37,414 nucleotides of DNA, taken from an uncultured Prevotellaceae bacterium. GTDB lineage: Bacteria; Bacteroidota; Bacteroidia; Bacteroidales; Bacteroidaceae. The stretch is from NCBI GenBank assembly GCA_946617675.1, contig CAMOKH010000098.1, forward strand, positions 1 to 37,414. The letters run 5' to 3'. The position numbers were made by a program, and so were the translations under genes. The notes beneath the pieces were generated by a model, which saw only the letters and a program-made list of their open reading frames with translations, was not told the DNA's origin and ran no database searches. Below are positions 17,829 to 26,898 of this stretch, piece after piece (position 1 is the stretch's first letter; every line of letters begins with the position of its first letter).

Positions 17829-18310
17829 TTCTTGACGATTTTAAATGTTGACTTGTTGGTTTTTACAATATAGACGCCAGCCTTGAGGCCGGTGGTTGAG
17901 AGGTGGGCGCTGCCATCCTGGCCGACGCGGGCACTGAGAGCCTGACGGCCACCCACGGCGAAGACCAGAGCCTGGCTTCCGGGCTCGGCGCCACTGATAA
18001 GGATTTCGCCGGGAGCAAGGCGGAACGACGGTTCGGCCACGGCCTTCACCTCCTCGACAGCCGTCGGGGTAGGCTCGGTCTCGCGGACGGTCACCTTCTT
18101 CAGCTCGCTCCATGTGAAGGCGGTCACTTGCTCGCCGTAGCGCAGTTCGTAGCCGTCGGCCACGGTCTTGATGACGGGCTTCTGGTCGACACCGATGGCG
18201 ATGGTCTCGCCGCCTGCACTCTCTACGACGAGGCACCATTGTGCGTCTGCGGCGTGGCCACTTAGCGTCACGGCCAGCAGAAGCAACAGAGAGTAAAGTT
18301 TTTGCTTCAT
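17825..18310 (-). CDS. Small secreted protein with C-terminal sorting-like domain
   Basis: It has 161 residues and a signal peptide (MKQKLYSLLLLLAVTLSGHA). The mature part has two halves. The first, WCLVVESAGGETIAIGVDQK, resembles the segment found just after the signal peptide in the next gene, and short stretches of this kind recur in Prevotella secreted proteins. The last 65 residues (GEILISGAEPGSQALVFAVG to KAGVYIVKTNKSTFKIVKK) resemble the type A sorting domain of type IX secretion cargo. Function is unknown. It may carry a surface-anchored accessory part of the peptide uptake system. It is 40 bases after the small lipoprotein and overlaps the next gene by 4. Confidence 0.72.
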   Translation of the reverse strand: MKQKLYSLLLLLAVTLSGHAADAQWCLVVESAGGETIAIGVDQKPVIKTVADGYELRYGEQVTAFTWSELKKVTVRETEPTPTAVEEVKAVAEPSFRLAPGEILISGAEPGSQALVFAVGGRQALSARVGQDGSAHLSTTGLKAGVYIVKTNKSTFKIVKK

Positions 18311-18350
18311 AGAGAATCTTTGTTTTTTTAAAGGGTTAATACTAAAGTGG

Positions 18351-18554
18351 TTATTTTGCGTTCTGTTCGTACTCCGCCTGCTGGGCCGCCACGAAGGCGC
18401 TGTCCTCGGCGGTCATCGGCTCGGGGTCGGGCACGCGGAAATTGCTGTCGTAGCCACGGTTCAGCTCAGGCTCTTCGCTGACGTCCTTGCAGGCCGTTAC
18501 CCACACAACGGCCAGGGCGGCCATAATGATATACAATGTCTGCTTCATATTCAT
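18351..18554 (-). CDS. Tiny lipoprotein between susD and the small secreted proteins
   Basis: It has 67 residues. A short signal sequence ends in the lipobox VTAC (Cys22), so the mature chain has only 46 residues and is mostly acidic and polar (KDVSEEPELNRGYDSNFRVP). It starts 13 bases after the susD stop, so it is surely in the operon. No domain was recognised. A second in-frame ATG at 18548 is possible. It could be a small outer-membrane partner of SusC/SusD, but this rests on position only. Confidence 0.7.
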   Translation of the reverse strand: MNMKQTLYIIMAALAVVWVTACKDVSEEPELNRGYDSNFRVPDPEPMTAEDSAFVAAQQAEYEQNAK

Positions 18555-18567
18555 CTTGTGTTAAGTG

Positions 18568-20013
18568 TTAAAACGTCTCGTCGTAGCCCGGGTTCTGGAC
18601 GAGGCCGGGCTGCAGGCGCGTGTCATCAAGTTTAATGGGCCACGTAAACATATACTTGCGCGTCCAGAACTTCTGGCCGTTGACGGCCACCCACCACTCC
18701 GGCCGGCCGTTGCGCTTCAGCTCGAACCAGCGGTCGCCGTTCTCCAGGTAGAGTTCCTTGCGGCGCTCGCGGAGGATGGCCTGTATGAGCGGCGTCAGCG
18801 GGCGGCCCGTGGCGTCCTGCTTGACGAGGGTGTTGTTGTCCACCGCGGGCAGCGTCTCGATGGTGTAGGCATAGTCGGCGGTCAGTATGCGGTGGCGGCG
18901 GAAGTCGTTCAGCTCGGCCAGTGCCGAGTCCTGCTTGTCCAGGTGGTAGGCACACTCCATGGCGATGAGCGCCATCTCAGCCGAGCGCATACCCGAGAAC
19001 ATGAGCTTGCGGTTCTTGCGCTTGCGGTTGAAGAAGAGGTTGTTCTTACGGCGAATGTCGTTGGTACCCTCCACGAAGAGGTTGACGAAGTCGGCACTCA
19101 GCGGGCGCTCCGTCAGATACGTGTTAGCAGCGGCGATAGCCGCCTGATGCTCCGGTAGCCTGTTGCCCACAAGGAGCTGGTTGCCATTGATGCCATACTG
19201 CGTAGTCATCATCTTCACGTAGTCGTCGCCGGCGAGCAGGGGGTGGTTCCTGACCACCGTCTGGGCCTCGCGGCGGGCCTCCTGCCAGCGCCCGCACCAG
19301 TGGTAGAGGCGAGCCAGGTAGCCATGCAACACGTCATTGTTGAAGCGGTACATGTCGTTCTGAATGTCAAGGTTGAGGGCGGCTTTCAGGTCGCGCTCCG
19401 CCTGGTCGATGGTCTCCTGCATGGTTGAGCGCAGGGGGCGGGCCTCCATGTCGAACTCGGTGACGATGGGCACGCCGAGCTGGGCGTCGTCGGCCAGCGG
19501 CGGGGCGCAGAACATGCGCAGCAGCTGGTAGTAGGCCACGCCACGCAGGGCATAGGCCACGCCGAGGATGTCCTGTCCCTCGCGGGTGTCGCTGCCGTCC
19601 TTATAGTTGTCAAGGATGATGTTGCACTTGCCTATCAGTTCATACAAGTTGCCATAGAGACTCTGACGGGCCGACAGGTCGGTGCCGATGTAGGTGCGCA
19701 GGCGGTCGGTGCCTCCGGTCAGGTTGGTGGCCATGTTGTCGGCGTCGGCTTCCAGGAGCTCGGTCTCGCTGTACTCGCCGATGGCCTCGCCCGCTACGCC
19801 GGAGCCGTTGTCAATGTCATTGCAGAGGTTATGCACCAGGGCGGCGAAGTCCTCGGTGGTCTCAGGCACGGTGCGGTCGTAGGGCTTGATGTCGAGGAAA
19901 TCGTTGCAGGAGCAAAAGACCCCCACCCCGCCTCCCCCTATGAGGGGGAGGAGTAGATACACTGCATGCAGAAAACTGCTATATAAACCTTTCTTTATTC
20001 TATTCTTTTCCAT
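18568..20013 (-). CDS. SusD/RagB-type nutrient-binding lipoprotein with an altered signal peptide
   Basis: It has 481 residues. SusD-like lipoproteins sit on the outside of the outer membrane, bind a substrate and close over the SusC channel. Hallmarks are CNDFLDIKP after the lipid Cys, the TPR-like helices (AYALRGVAYYQLLRMFCAPP), and the C-terminal ILRERRKELYLENGDRWFEL. The signal peptide reads HAVYLLLPLIGGGGVGVFCSC, where the usual short L-S-S-C is replaced by a Gly-rich stretch encoded by a C-rich palindrome. The probable lipidated residue is C36, but C34 is also close. Export might be less efficient. SusC lies 52 bases upstream, and the whole translation start region lies between the two halves of the inverted element. 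Confidence 0.93.
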   Translation of the reverse strand: MEKNRIKKGLYSSFLHAVYLLLPLIGGGGVGVFCSCNDFLDIKPYDRTVPETTEDFAALVHNLCNDIDNGSGVAGEAIGEYSETELLEADADNMATNLTGGTDRLRTYIGTDLSARQSLYGNLYELIGKCNIILDNYKDGSDTREGQDILGVAYALRGVAYYQLLRMFCAPPLADDAQLGVPIVTEFDMEARPLRSTMQETIDQAERDLKAALNLDIQNDMYRFNNDVLHGYLARLYHWCGRWQEARREAQTVVRNHPLLAGDDYVKMMTTQYGINGNQLLVGNRLPEHQAAIAAANTYLTERPLSADFVNLFVEGTNDIRRKNNLFFNRKRKNRKLMFSGMRSAEMALIAMECAYHLDKQDSALAELNDFRRHRILTADYAYTIETLPAVDNNTLVKQDATGRPLTPLIQAILRERRKELYLENGDRWFELKRNGRPEWWVAVNGQKFWTRKYMFTWPIKLDDTRLQPGLVQNPGYDETF

Positions 20014-20067
20014 ACTTTTACATTTTGCTCCCCTCCCTCACAGGGAGGGGCTGGGGGTGGGTCTTTT
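19914..20067. repeat. Paired C-rich element enclosing the susD start
   Basis: The left half starts AAAAGACCCCCACCCC (19914) with a hairpin ending at 19953. The right half (20028-20067) is its inverse, ending CTGGGGGTGGGTCTTTT. The 74-base centre carries the susD start codon and most of its signal-peptide codons. The right half touches the susC stop codon. Confidence 0.85.
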
Positions 20068-23000
20068 AGAATCCGATGTTAAGTCCGAAACTGAAGCTGC
20101 GGCTCATGGGATAGACGGCACCGGGGGTCTCGGGGTTCAGTCCGCTGTAGGCCGTGATAATCCAGAGGTTGTTGGCCGTGAAGCTGAGGCCGAGGCTCGT
20201 GGCGCCAAAACGGCGGATGAGCCTGTCGGGCAGGCTGTACATCAGCGTCATCGACGAGATTTTCCAGTAGGAGCCGTTCTCGTAGAACACGCCGTTCTCG
20301 ACAGACGGCAGTTCCATATAGTCCTCTAAGTTCAGCGCCGTGCCGTGGGCATCAATCAGCCGCGGGTAGCCGTCGGTCACGGGATTGTCGGCCGTCCAGC
20401 GGTAGGCGGCGTCCTTCACCGCGTTGTTATGTGCCCGGTAGACGTCGTAGCGGCTGTTGTAGATGGTGTTGTAGTTCGACCTGGATATCTGATCCGCGGA
20501 ACTGGGCGAGTTGACGTAGTTGGAAATCTTGGCACCGAGCGAGAACGACGTGGCAATGCTCAGCGACAGCTGGCGCCACGACAGGCTGGTGGAGGCGCCG
20601 CCCGTCCAGGGGTAGCTGGCCGTACCGATATAGAAGAGGTAGTTCTTGTACGACTCCGACTTGGTGCGCGTCGGGTCGTAGTCGCTGCGCTTCTCGAAGG
20701 TGTAGAGTCCCGTCGCGGGGTCAATGCCCGCAGGCTTGCCGGCGAAGATCTTGCCGAGCGGATAGTCGGTATAGATGTCGCCGAGGGCTGTGCCGGTGGG
20801 CGAGTCGTACTTGGTCAGCACGTTCTGGTTGTAGGCAATGTTGCCGTTGAGCGTCCAGCGCCAGTCCTTGGTCTTCACGGGCGTGCCGCTGAGCATCAGC
20901 TCTACGCCCTGGTTCACCTGCTCCGAGGTGTTGTAGCTCTGGCGGCTGTAGCCCGTTGTCGTGGGCACGATGACCGACGTCACGAGGTCGGTGCCCTTGC
21001 GGTGGTAGAACGACAGGTTCATGTTGAGCCGGTTCTTCAGGAAGCCCACGTCGAGGCTGCCGTTGTAGTCGCGGGTGCGCTCCCAGCGCAGGTAGGGGTT
21101 GGGCGGCGTGTTGATATAGCCCATGCGGTAGGCCTGAATGTCGCTGTTGCGGAACTTCGACGAGTAGTTCATGATGAGCACGGGGTAGACGCTCTTGTTG
21201 ATGCCACCGGTGACGCCCGTCGACAGGCGCACGGTGGCATGGCTGACGATGTGCTTGATGCTCTGCAGCCAGCGCTCCTCGTCCATGTTCCAGGCCAATC
21301 CAAAGCTCCACGTCATGTTGAACTGCTCCTTGGCACCGAAGTTGTTGCTGCCGTCGCTGCGGGCGGTGAAGTTGGCCACGTAGCGGTTCATGAGCACATA
21401 GTCGACGGCGCCGTAGAACGAGGCCATGGCATTCTCAATGCGGCTCTGGCCCGACAGGCCGTTGGCAATCTGCTGGTAGTTCTGCATGTCGGCATCGGTG
21501 AACGAGCCGTCGGCCTTCGCCGACACTAAGAGCGGCAGCGAGAAGTTGCCCGTCACGGGGTCGTAGCCGTAAACCTTGCGGAAGATGCTCTTGGCGTAGT
21601 TGTTGCTCACCTCGGCACCGACGAGTGCACTGACGCGGTGGATGTCGCCGAAGGTCTGGCCGTAGTTCAGCTGGCCGCGCAGCTGCCAGTTGCGGTTGTA
21701 GTTGGCGCTCTGCGTCATGCTGCCGTAGATGCGGCGCGACTGCAGGTTAGCGCCCTCAAAGGGGCGGTCCTTCCAGGCATTATAGGTGTCCTGTCCCACT
21801 TCCGTGTCGGAGTTGTCGTTGCTGTAGCTGTAGGAAGCCAGTCCGTAGAGCCGGAAGTGCTCGCCTAAGCGCCAGGTGATGTCGCCGCGCAGCGTCAGTG
21901 CCGAGCTGGTGGCCTGCTGGTCGGTATTGTCAATCTCGCGCATCACGTTCACGCCGTTGTCGGGTAAGCGGGAAAATGAGCTGCCGTTAATCAGCGGCAA
22001 CGAAAAATAGGTGTTGTCGGAGGCGTATGAGCCATCGTCATTATAGGGTTTCTCATAGGGATTGGCATAGTAGGCATAGGTAAAGGGGTGGAACACCGAC
22101 GACTCGGCATACCCCAGGCTCTTGAGATAGCTGTACGAGACGTCGAAGTTCAGCGAGACGGCCTTCGAGGGGTTGGCCGAGATTTTCGACATGAAGTTGG
22201 CACCGTCCGACGAGGTCTTCTTGACGATACCCTTGTTGGTCTGCATGCCGCCTGAGACGTAGTAGGTCAGCTTGTCGGTGCCGCCGCTGAGGCTCAAGCT
22301 GTGGCTGGTCGAGACGGTGTTGCGGAAGAGCTCCTGGAACCAGTCGGTGTTGGTCTGCTTGAGCTGCTCGATGTAGGTGTCCTGCTCGGCGGTGGTCATG
22401 CCCTTGAACTGTCCGTAGCCGGAGCGTATCTGACCGATGATGCCGATGCGGGGGAACCACGAGCCGTTCTTGAAGCCCTCGGCCGAGAGCTCGTCCCAGA
22501 TGCTCTGCTCGTAGGCCAGCTTCTCTTCGCTGTTCATCAGGTTGTGGTCGCGCGACGGAGCTGTCTGCACGGTGACGTTGCCGCTGTAGCTGACGTGGAT
22601 GTTACCAGCCTGCCCCTTCTTGGTGGTGATGACGATGACGCCCGACTGAGCCTGCGAACCGTAGATGGCAGCGGCGGCAGCGTCCTTCAGCACGGTGATG
22701 CTCTCAATGTTCTGCGGAGCAATGCCGGCCACGCCGTTGGCATAGAGGGTGGAAAAGTCGCCCGAACGGATATACATGTTGCCCATCGCGGGGATGTTCT
22801 TCTGCAGGGGCACACCGTCGACCACCCACAGCGGCTCGTTGTTGCCGGTGATGGAGGCCGTACCGCGGATGCGGATCTTGGCCGACTCGCCCGGGCGGCC
22901 GCTGACGGCCTGCACGTTGACGCCGGCCAACTTGCCCTGCATGAGCATGTCGACGTTGGCCAGCGGCTGGTCCTTCAGTTCCTTCTCGGTCAGTATGCCT

Positions 23001-23392
23001 ACGGAACCTGTAGACTTGCGGATGTCGGTCTGCGAGTAGCCTGTGACGACCACTTGGTCGATGGTGGCCGTCTCGCTCTCCAGTGCGATGTCGCCCGTCA
23101 TGGCGTGGCTGACCTTCAGCGTGCGGGGCTTCATGCCGATGTAGCTGATGGTGATCGTGGCGCCACGGGCGGCCCAGAGCGAGACCTTGCCGTTGACGTC
23201 GCTGACCACGCCCACCGTCTTGTCCGACGCCTTGACGGTGGCACCGGGCAGCGGCTCGCCGGCATCGTCGACGATGGTGACGTCGATCTTCACCTGGGCG
23301 TCGCCGGCTGGTTTCTGGGCGAAAAGCTGCCCCGTCGGAGAAACGACGGGAACAGTGGCTGTCAGTAGTAGGAGTAAAAGCAGTTTCTTCAT
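20066..23392 (-). CDS. SusC/RagA TonB-dependent outer-membrane transporter
   Basis: It has 1108 residues and a signal peptide (to about residue 26, GQLFAQ). Next is a carboxypeptidase-regulatory-like domain (about 34-110, VTIVDDAGEPLPGATVKAS). A TonB-box-like segment and plug follow (about 112-235: DQVVVTGYSQTDIRKSTGSV, GTASITGNNEPLWVVDGVPL, VLKDAAAAAIYGSQAQSGVI). The rest is the barrel, ending in FSFGLNIGF with the terminal Phe typical of outer-membrane barrels. It imports the substrate captured by SusD. The gene is 4 bases after the protease gene, so the substrate is likely peptides. No glycoside hydrolase is present. No ECF sigma/anti-sigma pair is beside it. Confidence 0.94.
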   Translation of the reverse strand: MKKLLLLLLLTATVPVVSPTGQLFAQKPAGDAQVKIDVTIVDDAGEPLPGATVKASDKTVGVVSDVNGKVSLWAARGATITISYIGMKPRTLKVSHAMTGDIALESETATIDQVVVTGYSQTDIRKSTGSVGILTEKELKDQPLANVDMLMQGKLAGVNVQAVSGRPGESAKIRIRGTASITGNNEPLWVVDGVPLQKNIPAMGNMYIRSGDFSTLYANGVAGIAPQNIESITVLKDAAAAAIYGSQAQSGVIVITTKKGQAGNIHVSYSGNVTVQTAPSRDHNLMNSEEKLAYEQSIWDELSAEGFKNGSWFPRIGIIGQIRSGYGQFKGMTTAEQDTYIEQLKQTNTDWFQELFRNTVSTSHSLSLSGGTDKLTYYVSGGMQTNKGIVKKTSSDGANFMSKISANPSKAVSLNFDVSYSYLKSLGYAESSVFHPFTYAYYANPYEKPYNDDGSYASDNTYFSLPLINGSSFSRLPDNGVNVMREIDNTDQQATSSALTLRGDITWRLGEHFRLYGLASYSYSNDNSDTEVGQDTYNAWKDRPFEGANLQSRRIYGSMTQSANYNRNWQLRGQLNYGQTFGDIHRVSALVGAEVSNNYAKSIFRKVYGYDPVTGNFSLPLLVSAKADGSFTDADMQNYQQIANGLSGQSRIENAMASFYGAVDYVLMNRYVANFTARSDGSNNFGAKEQFNMTWSFGLAWNMDEERWLQSIKHIVSHATVRLSTGVTGGINKSVYPVLIMNYSSKFRNSDIQAYRMGYINTPPNPYLRWERTRDYNGSLDVGFLKNRLNMNLSFYHRKGTDLVTSVIVPTTTGYSRQSYNTSEQVNQGVELMLSGTPVKTKDWRWTLNGNIAYNQNVLTKYDSPTGTALGDIYTDYPLGKIFAGKPAGIDPATGLYTFEKRSDYDPTRTKSESYKNYLFYIGTASYPWTGGASTSLSWRQLSLSIATSFSLGAKISNYVNSPSSADQISRSNYNTIYNSRYDVYRAHNNAVKDAAYRWTADNPVTDGYPRLIDAHGTALNLEDYMELPSVENGVFYENGSYWKISSMTLMYSLPDRLIRRFGATSLGLSFTANNLWIITAYSGLNPETPGAVYPMSRSFSFGLNIGF

Positions 23393-23396
23393 AGGG

Positions 23397-26300
23397 TTAC
23401 TGGTGTTTTACGATGTCGATGTCGAATGCCTCAGGCCGCACGAGGTGGTCGAGGAAGTAGTAGCGGATGATGTTCTGGTAGTAGGGTCCGTACAGGCCGT
23501 GTCCCTGCTCGGGGAAGATCATCATGTCGAAGCGCTTGCCGGCCTTCTGCAGGGCGTCGGCCATGCGGTAGGTGGAGGCCACGGGGACGTTCTCGTCGAC
23601 CTCGCCGGTCATCAGCAGCAGGCGACCCTTCAGCCGGTCTGCCAGCTCCATGTTCGTGGGGATGGGCACCTTGTAGCCCTGGTAGGTGTCGGCCCACCAG
23701 TTGATGTAGACGTTGTTGTCGTGGTTGCCCGAGGCGGCGACGCCCACCTTGTAGAAATCGGGGTCCTGGAGCATGGCGGCCACGGTCTGGAAGCCGCCGC
23801 CGGAGTGGCCGTAGATGCCCACGCGGTCGAGGTCGATGAAGGGGTACTCATGTGCCAGCGTCTCGATGGTGTGGCGCGTGTCGGCCAGCGGGTAGTCGCG
23901 CAGGTTGCCGTAGCCGTAGCTGTAAAAGGCCTTGTCGCGCAGGGGCGACGAGCCGCGGGTCTGCACGTTGATGACGACGAAGCCCAGCTCGGCCAGCGAC
24001 TGGTTGCCGATGTCGTCGACGGTGAACTGGCGGGGAATCTGGTCGTCCTGCGGCCCGGGGTAGACGTTGGCGATGACGGGGAGCGTGTTAAGGGAAGAGT
24101 GAAGAGTGAAAAGTGAAGAGTGAAGGAAGGAGGGCGTGTACATCACACCGTAGAGGTCGGTCGTGCCGTCGGCGGCTTTCACCTTGACGAGTGTGGGCTT
24201 CACCCAGCCGGCCTTGAGGCAGTCGGCCTCAGAGGTACGGAAGAACTCGTGGTGGTTCTTGGGACGGCCGACGCTGACGACATTATAGACGGGCGGCAGG
24301 TCCATGCGCGAGTAGCGGTCGATGGCCCACTGGCCGTCGGCCGAGAACTGCAGGGAGTGCTCGCCCTCGCCGTAGCTGAGCAGCTGCTGGTGGCGGCCGT
24401 CGAGGTCCACCTTATAATAATAGGTGTAGTTGGGGTCGCCCGGTTCCTGACCGTAGCCGAGGAAGATGATGCTGCGGGCGGCGTCGTCGACCTTCTCTAT
24501 GCGGCCGGCCACGAGGCGGTCGCCCTGGGTGACGCGGTTCAGTAACTTTCCACTGCGGCCGTCGTAGAGATAGTAGTTGCCGCGGCCGGTGCGGTCGCTC
24601 CACCACAGCACCTGACGGCCGTGATCCAACAGGTGGTAACGGAACATATTGACGTTGACGTGGGGCTTGCACACCTCGCTGATGACAACACTGACGTCGC
24701 CTGTGGGAATGTCAATGCGGCAGAGCTGCAGGGTGTCCACCGTGCGCGAGCGGCGCAGGAAGTACTGCGCGTCGCCGGTCTTGTCGTAGTCCAGCTGAAC
24801 GAAGTCGTCGGCATTGGCGGCGATGGGCAACAGGCGCCCCTCGCCCTTGTCGGCGTTATACCAGTAGAGCCGGTACTTGCGTGCGCCGTTGCCACCGGGC
24901 AGCGGCATCTTCTTCTGCTCCAGCCTGGGCGGGTTATCCATCGTGTGGACGAGATTGAGGAAGTTCACCTCGGAGTCGTCGTAGACCATGCAGAAGTAGA
25001 CGTGGCCGCGCCAGAAGCCCGAGGCATTGCCTTCGCGCAGGGTGTCGCGGGCGCCGCGGCTGCAGTAGCTGGCGTATTCGCGGCCGTCGGTGGTCAGCTG
25101 GGTGACAGCGCCGGTCTTGTTGTTGCGGACATGGAGATTATAGCGGTCGCCGAGCATGGTGAAGGCCGAGTCGGCCGTATAGGCCTTGTAGCCGCCGAAG
25201 CGGAAACGGTCGCCGCTGGCGTCGAGCTTCTTGGGGTGATTCTTCTTGTAGGCGTCGATGACGGCCTGGTCCTTCAGCGTCGTCTTGCCGGTACGGCAGT
25301 CCACCATGTACGCCTTGCCCTCGTGCTTGTAGGTGACGTAGGGCGTGGCGTCGACGAACGATGGCGACGGTGACAGGTGCGAGGTGTGGACGTTCTTCTC
25401 GCTGACGGCCTCGGCGCGGTACCAGGCTTCGGCAGAGAGCAGGCGCTCCACGGCGCGCAGCATATCGACCGTGCCGCCGCTGATGCTGACCTTCGTGCCG
25501 TCCATAGGCCGCGCGGTCTCCATCAGCAGGTCTCTCACCTGGGCGGCCTTCAGGAAGGGGAAGTAGCTGCGTAGCAGGGCGGCCACGGCTGTGACGACGG
25601 GCGCCGAGAGGCTGGTGCCTTGCGACAGGCTGTACTTGTTGCCGGGGAAGACCGAGGCGATGTAGGTGCCGGGTGCAAAGAGGTGGACGGTCTTGCTGCC
25701 GTAGTTCGACATCTTGGCGCAGTGCCCCTGCTCGTCGTTGGCACCTATGCGTAGGAAGTTGGGCAGGAAGCGCCCCATGCGGTCGGTGCCTGAGGGGAAG
25801 GAGGCAATGCTGTCGAGGTCGTAGCTGTTGTTGCCGGCGGCACAAATGACGAGCACGTCGCGGTCGGCGGCATAGCGTATGGCGTCGTTCACCATGCGCT
25901 CCTGGGGCGAGTAGTACTTGCCGAGGCTGATGTTGATGACGCGGGCGCCATTGTCCACGGCATAGTATATAGCGGATGCAATGTCCTTGTCGTACTCGTC
26001 GCCGTCGGGGCTGGCGCGTACTATCATGAGCCGGGCCACGTCCTTGGCAATGCCGTCGAAACGGTGGTCCTGGCTACAGTCGCCGCCGATGACGCCGGCC
26101 ACAAACGTGCCGTGCTCGCAGCCCTCGAGGGTCAGTGTCGGGTTGCCATAGTAGCGGTCGTCGGCGTCGTCCATGTCGTCGCCCATGAGCAGGCGCTTGT
26201 CCTTGTCGTGCTCTATGCCGTGGATGTTCTTGGCCATCTCTTTCAGACGGACGAGCGACATGGAGTCGAGACGGTCCAACGACTGGCTGGCAATCTCGTA

Positions 26301-26813
26301 GTAGCGCAGGTAGCCGTCAATCTTTGCTTCCTTGCGCATGCGCAGATAGAAGTCGTACTCCTTCTTGTCCTCGACGGAGTCGCGGCTCGTGGTGTTCTTG
26401 TACTTGGGGTAGAGGCGCTTGAACTGGCGGTACTCCTCGGTGCCGGCGCTAATCATGTTGAACGTCCCGTCGGCGGTGCCGAGGAAGTTCCAGCCGTGCA
26501 GGTCGTCGGCATAGCCGTTCTGGTCGTTGTCGCGGCCGTCGGGGCGCTCGCCGGGGTTGGTCCACAGACTGCCCTTCAGGCTGACCACGGTGGTATCGAT
26601 GCCCGAGTCGACGACGCCTACCACCACGGGGCCGCTACTGGTCTTGCCATGCTTCTTGAGCAGATTGAGCGCCGCCTCGACATTGGCTCCCTGGCGCTCA
26701 GGGGTGAAGCCACGATGCCAACCGGCATAGTCGTTGAGCGACTCTGCCGTCTGTGCCGCCCCAGGCAGCATGACGGTCAGCAAGCATAATGTTATCAGTG
26801 ATTTAAGTTTCAT
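23397..26813 (-). CDS. Two-protease fusion: S8 subtilase plus S9 prolyl-oligopeptidase
   Basis: It has 1138 residues and a signal peptide (MKLKSLITLCLLTVMLPGAA). Residues about 40-465 are a subtilase with its full triad: D69 (GVVDSGID), H234 (GCEHGTFVAG) and S401 (GTSLSAP), and oxyanion N328 (AAGNNS). A long insert of about 130 residues separates D and H. Residues about 490-890 resemble the beta-propeller of dipeptidyl peptidase IV (YNLHVRNNKTGAVTQLTTDG). Residues about 900-1138 are an alpha/beta-hydrolase with S1004 (GHSGGG), D1073 (GEVDENVP) and H1105 (PEQGHG). Both active sites look intact. It leads a six-gene operon with its own promoter. Endo- and exopeptidase in one chain would cut proteins to small peptides beside SusC/SusD. 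There is no lipobox, so its site (periplasm or surface) is open. Residues about 898-907 come from a 7-base array. Confidence 0.88.
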   Translation of the reverse strand: MKLKSLITLCLLTVMLPGAAQTAESLNDYAGWHRGFTPERQGANVEAALNLLKKHGKTSSGPVVVGVVDSGIDTTVVSLKGSLWTNPGERPDGRDNDQNGYADDLHGWNFLGTADGTFNMISAGTEEYRQFKRLYPKYKNTTSRDSVEDKKEYDFYLRMRKEAKIDGYLRYYEIASQSLDRLDSMSLVRLKEMAKNIHGIEHDKDKRLLMGDDMDDADDRYYGNPTLTLEGCEHGTFVAGVIGGDCSQDHRFDGIAKDVARLMIVRASPDGDEYDKDIASAIYYAVDNGARVINISLGKYYSPQERMVNDAIRYAADRDVLVICAAGNNSYDLDSIASFPSGTDRMGRFLPNFLRIGANDEQGHCAKMSNYGSKTVHLFAPGTYIASVFPGNKYSLSQGTSLSAPVVTAVAALLRSYFPFLKAAQVRDLLMETARPMDGTKVSISGGTVDMLRAVERLLSAEAWYRAEAVSEKNVHTSHLSPSPSFVDATPYVTYKHEGKAYMVDCRTGKTTLKDQAVIDAYKKNHPKKLDASGDRFRFGGYKAYTADSAFTMLGDRYNLHVRNNKTGAVTQLTTDGREYASYCSRGARDTLREGNASGFWRGHVYFCMVYDDSEVNFLNLVHTMDNPPRLEQKKMPLPGGNGARKYRLYWYNADKGEGRLLPIAANADDFVQLDYDKTGDAQYFLRRSRTVDTLQLCRIDIPTGDVSVVISEVCKPHVNVNMFRYHLLDHGRQVLWWSDRTGRGNYYLYDGRSGKLLNRVTQGDRLVAGRIEKVDDAARSIIFLGYGQEPGDPNYTYYYKVDLDGRHQQLLSYGEGEHSLQFSADGQWAIDRYSRMDLPPVYNVVSVGRPKNHHEFFRTSEADCLKAGWVKPTLVKVKAADGTTDLYGVMYTPSFLHSSLFTLHSSLNTLPVIANVYPGPQDDQIPRQFTVDDIGNQSLAELGFVVINVQTRGSSPLRDKAFYSYGYGNLRDYPLADTRHTIETLAHEYPFIDLDRVGIYGHSGGGFQTVAAMLQDPDFYKVGVAASGNHDNNVYINWWADTYQGYKVPIPTNMELADRLKGRLLLMTGEVDENVPVASTYRMADALQKAGKRFDMMIFPEQGHGLYGPYYQNIIRYYFLDHLVRPEAFDIDIVKHQ
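24094..24125. repeat. Heptamer array inside the protease gene
   Basis: GAAGAGT, GAAGAGT, GAAAAGT, GAAGAGT in tandem, with a partial fifth. It codes on the minus strand for FLHSSLFTLHSSL, in front of the S9 core strand LPVIANVYPG, where a short linker would be expected. Confidence 0.75.
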
Positions 26814-26835
26814 TCCTTTGTCTTTTTAGGGGCTG

Positions 26836-26866
26836 CAAAGGTACGACTTTTTCTGCAAACAGCAAA
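26836..26866 (-). promoter_or_regulatory. Bacteroidota-type promoter of the protease/SusCD operon
   Basis: On the minus strand TTTG (26863-26866), 19 bases, then TACCTTTG (26836-26843). Transcription would start near 26830, giving a leader of about 17 bases. Confidence 0.75.
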
Positions 26867-26898
26867 GGATTTCGCACACAAATCGCTCCTGCCCGCCC

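Noticed and set aside
20345..21529. A plus-strand frame of 394 codons
   Set aside because: It is antisense to susC and shows only low-complexity Val/Gly/Arg-rich sequence.
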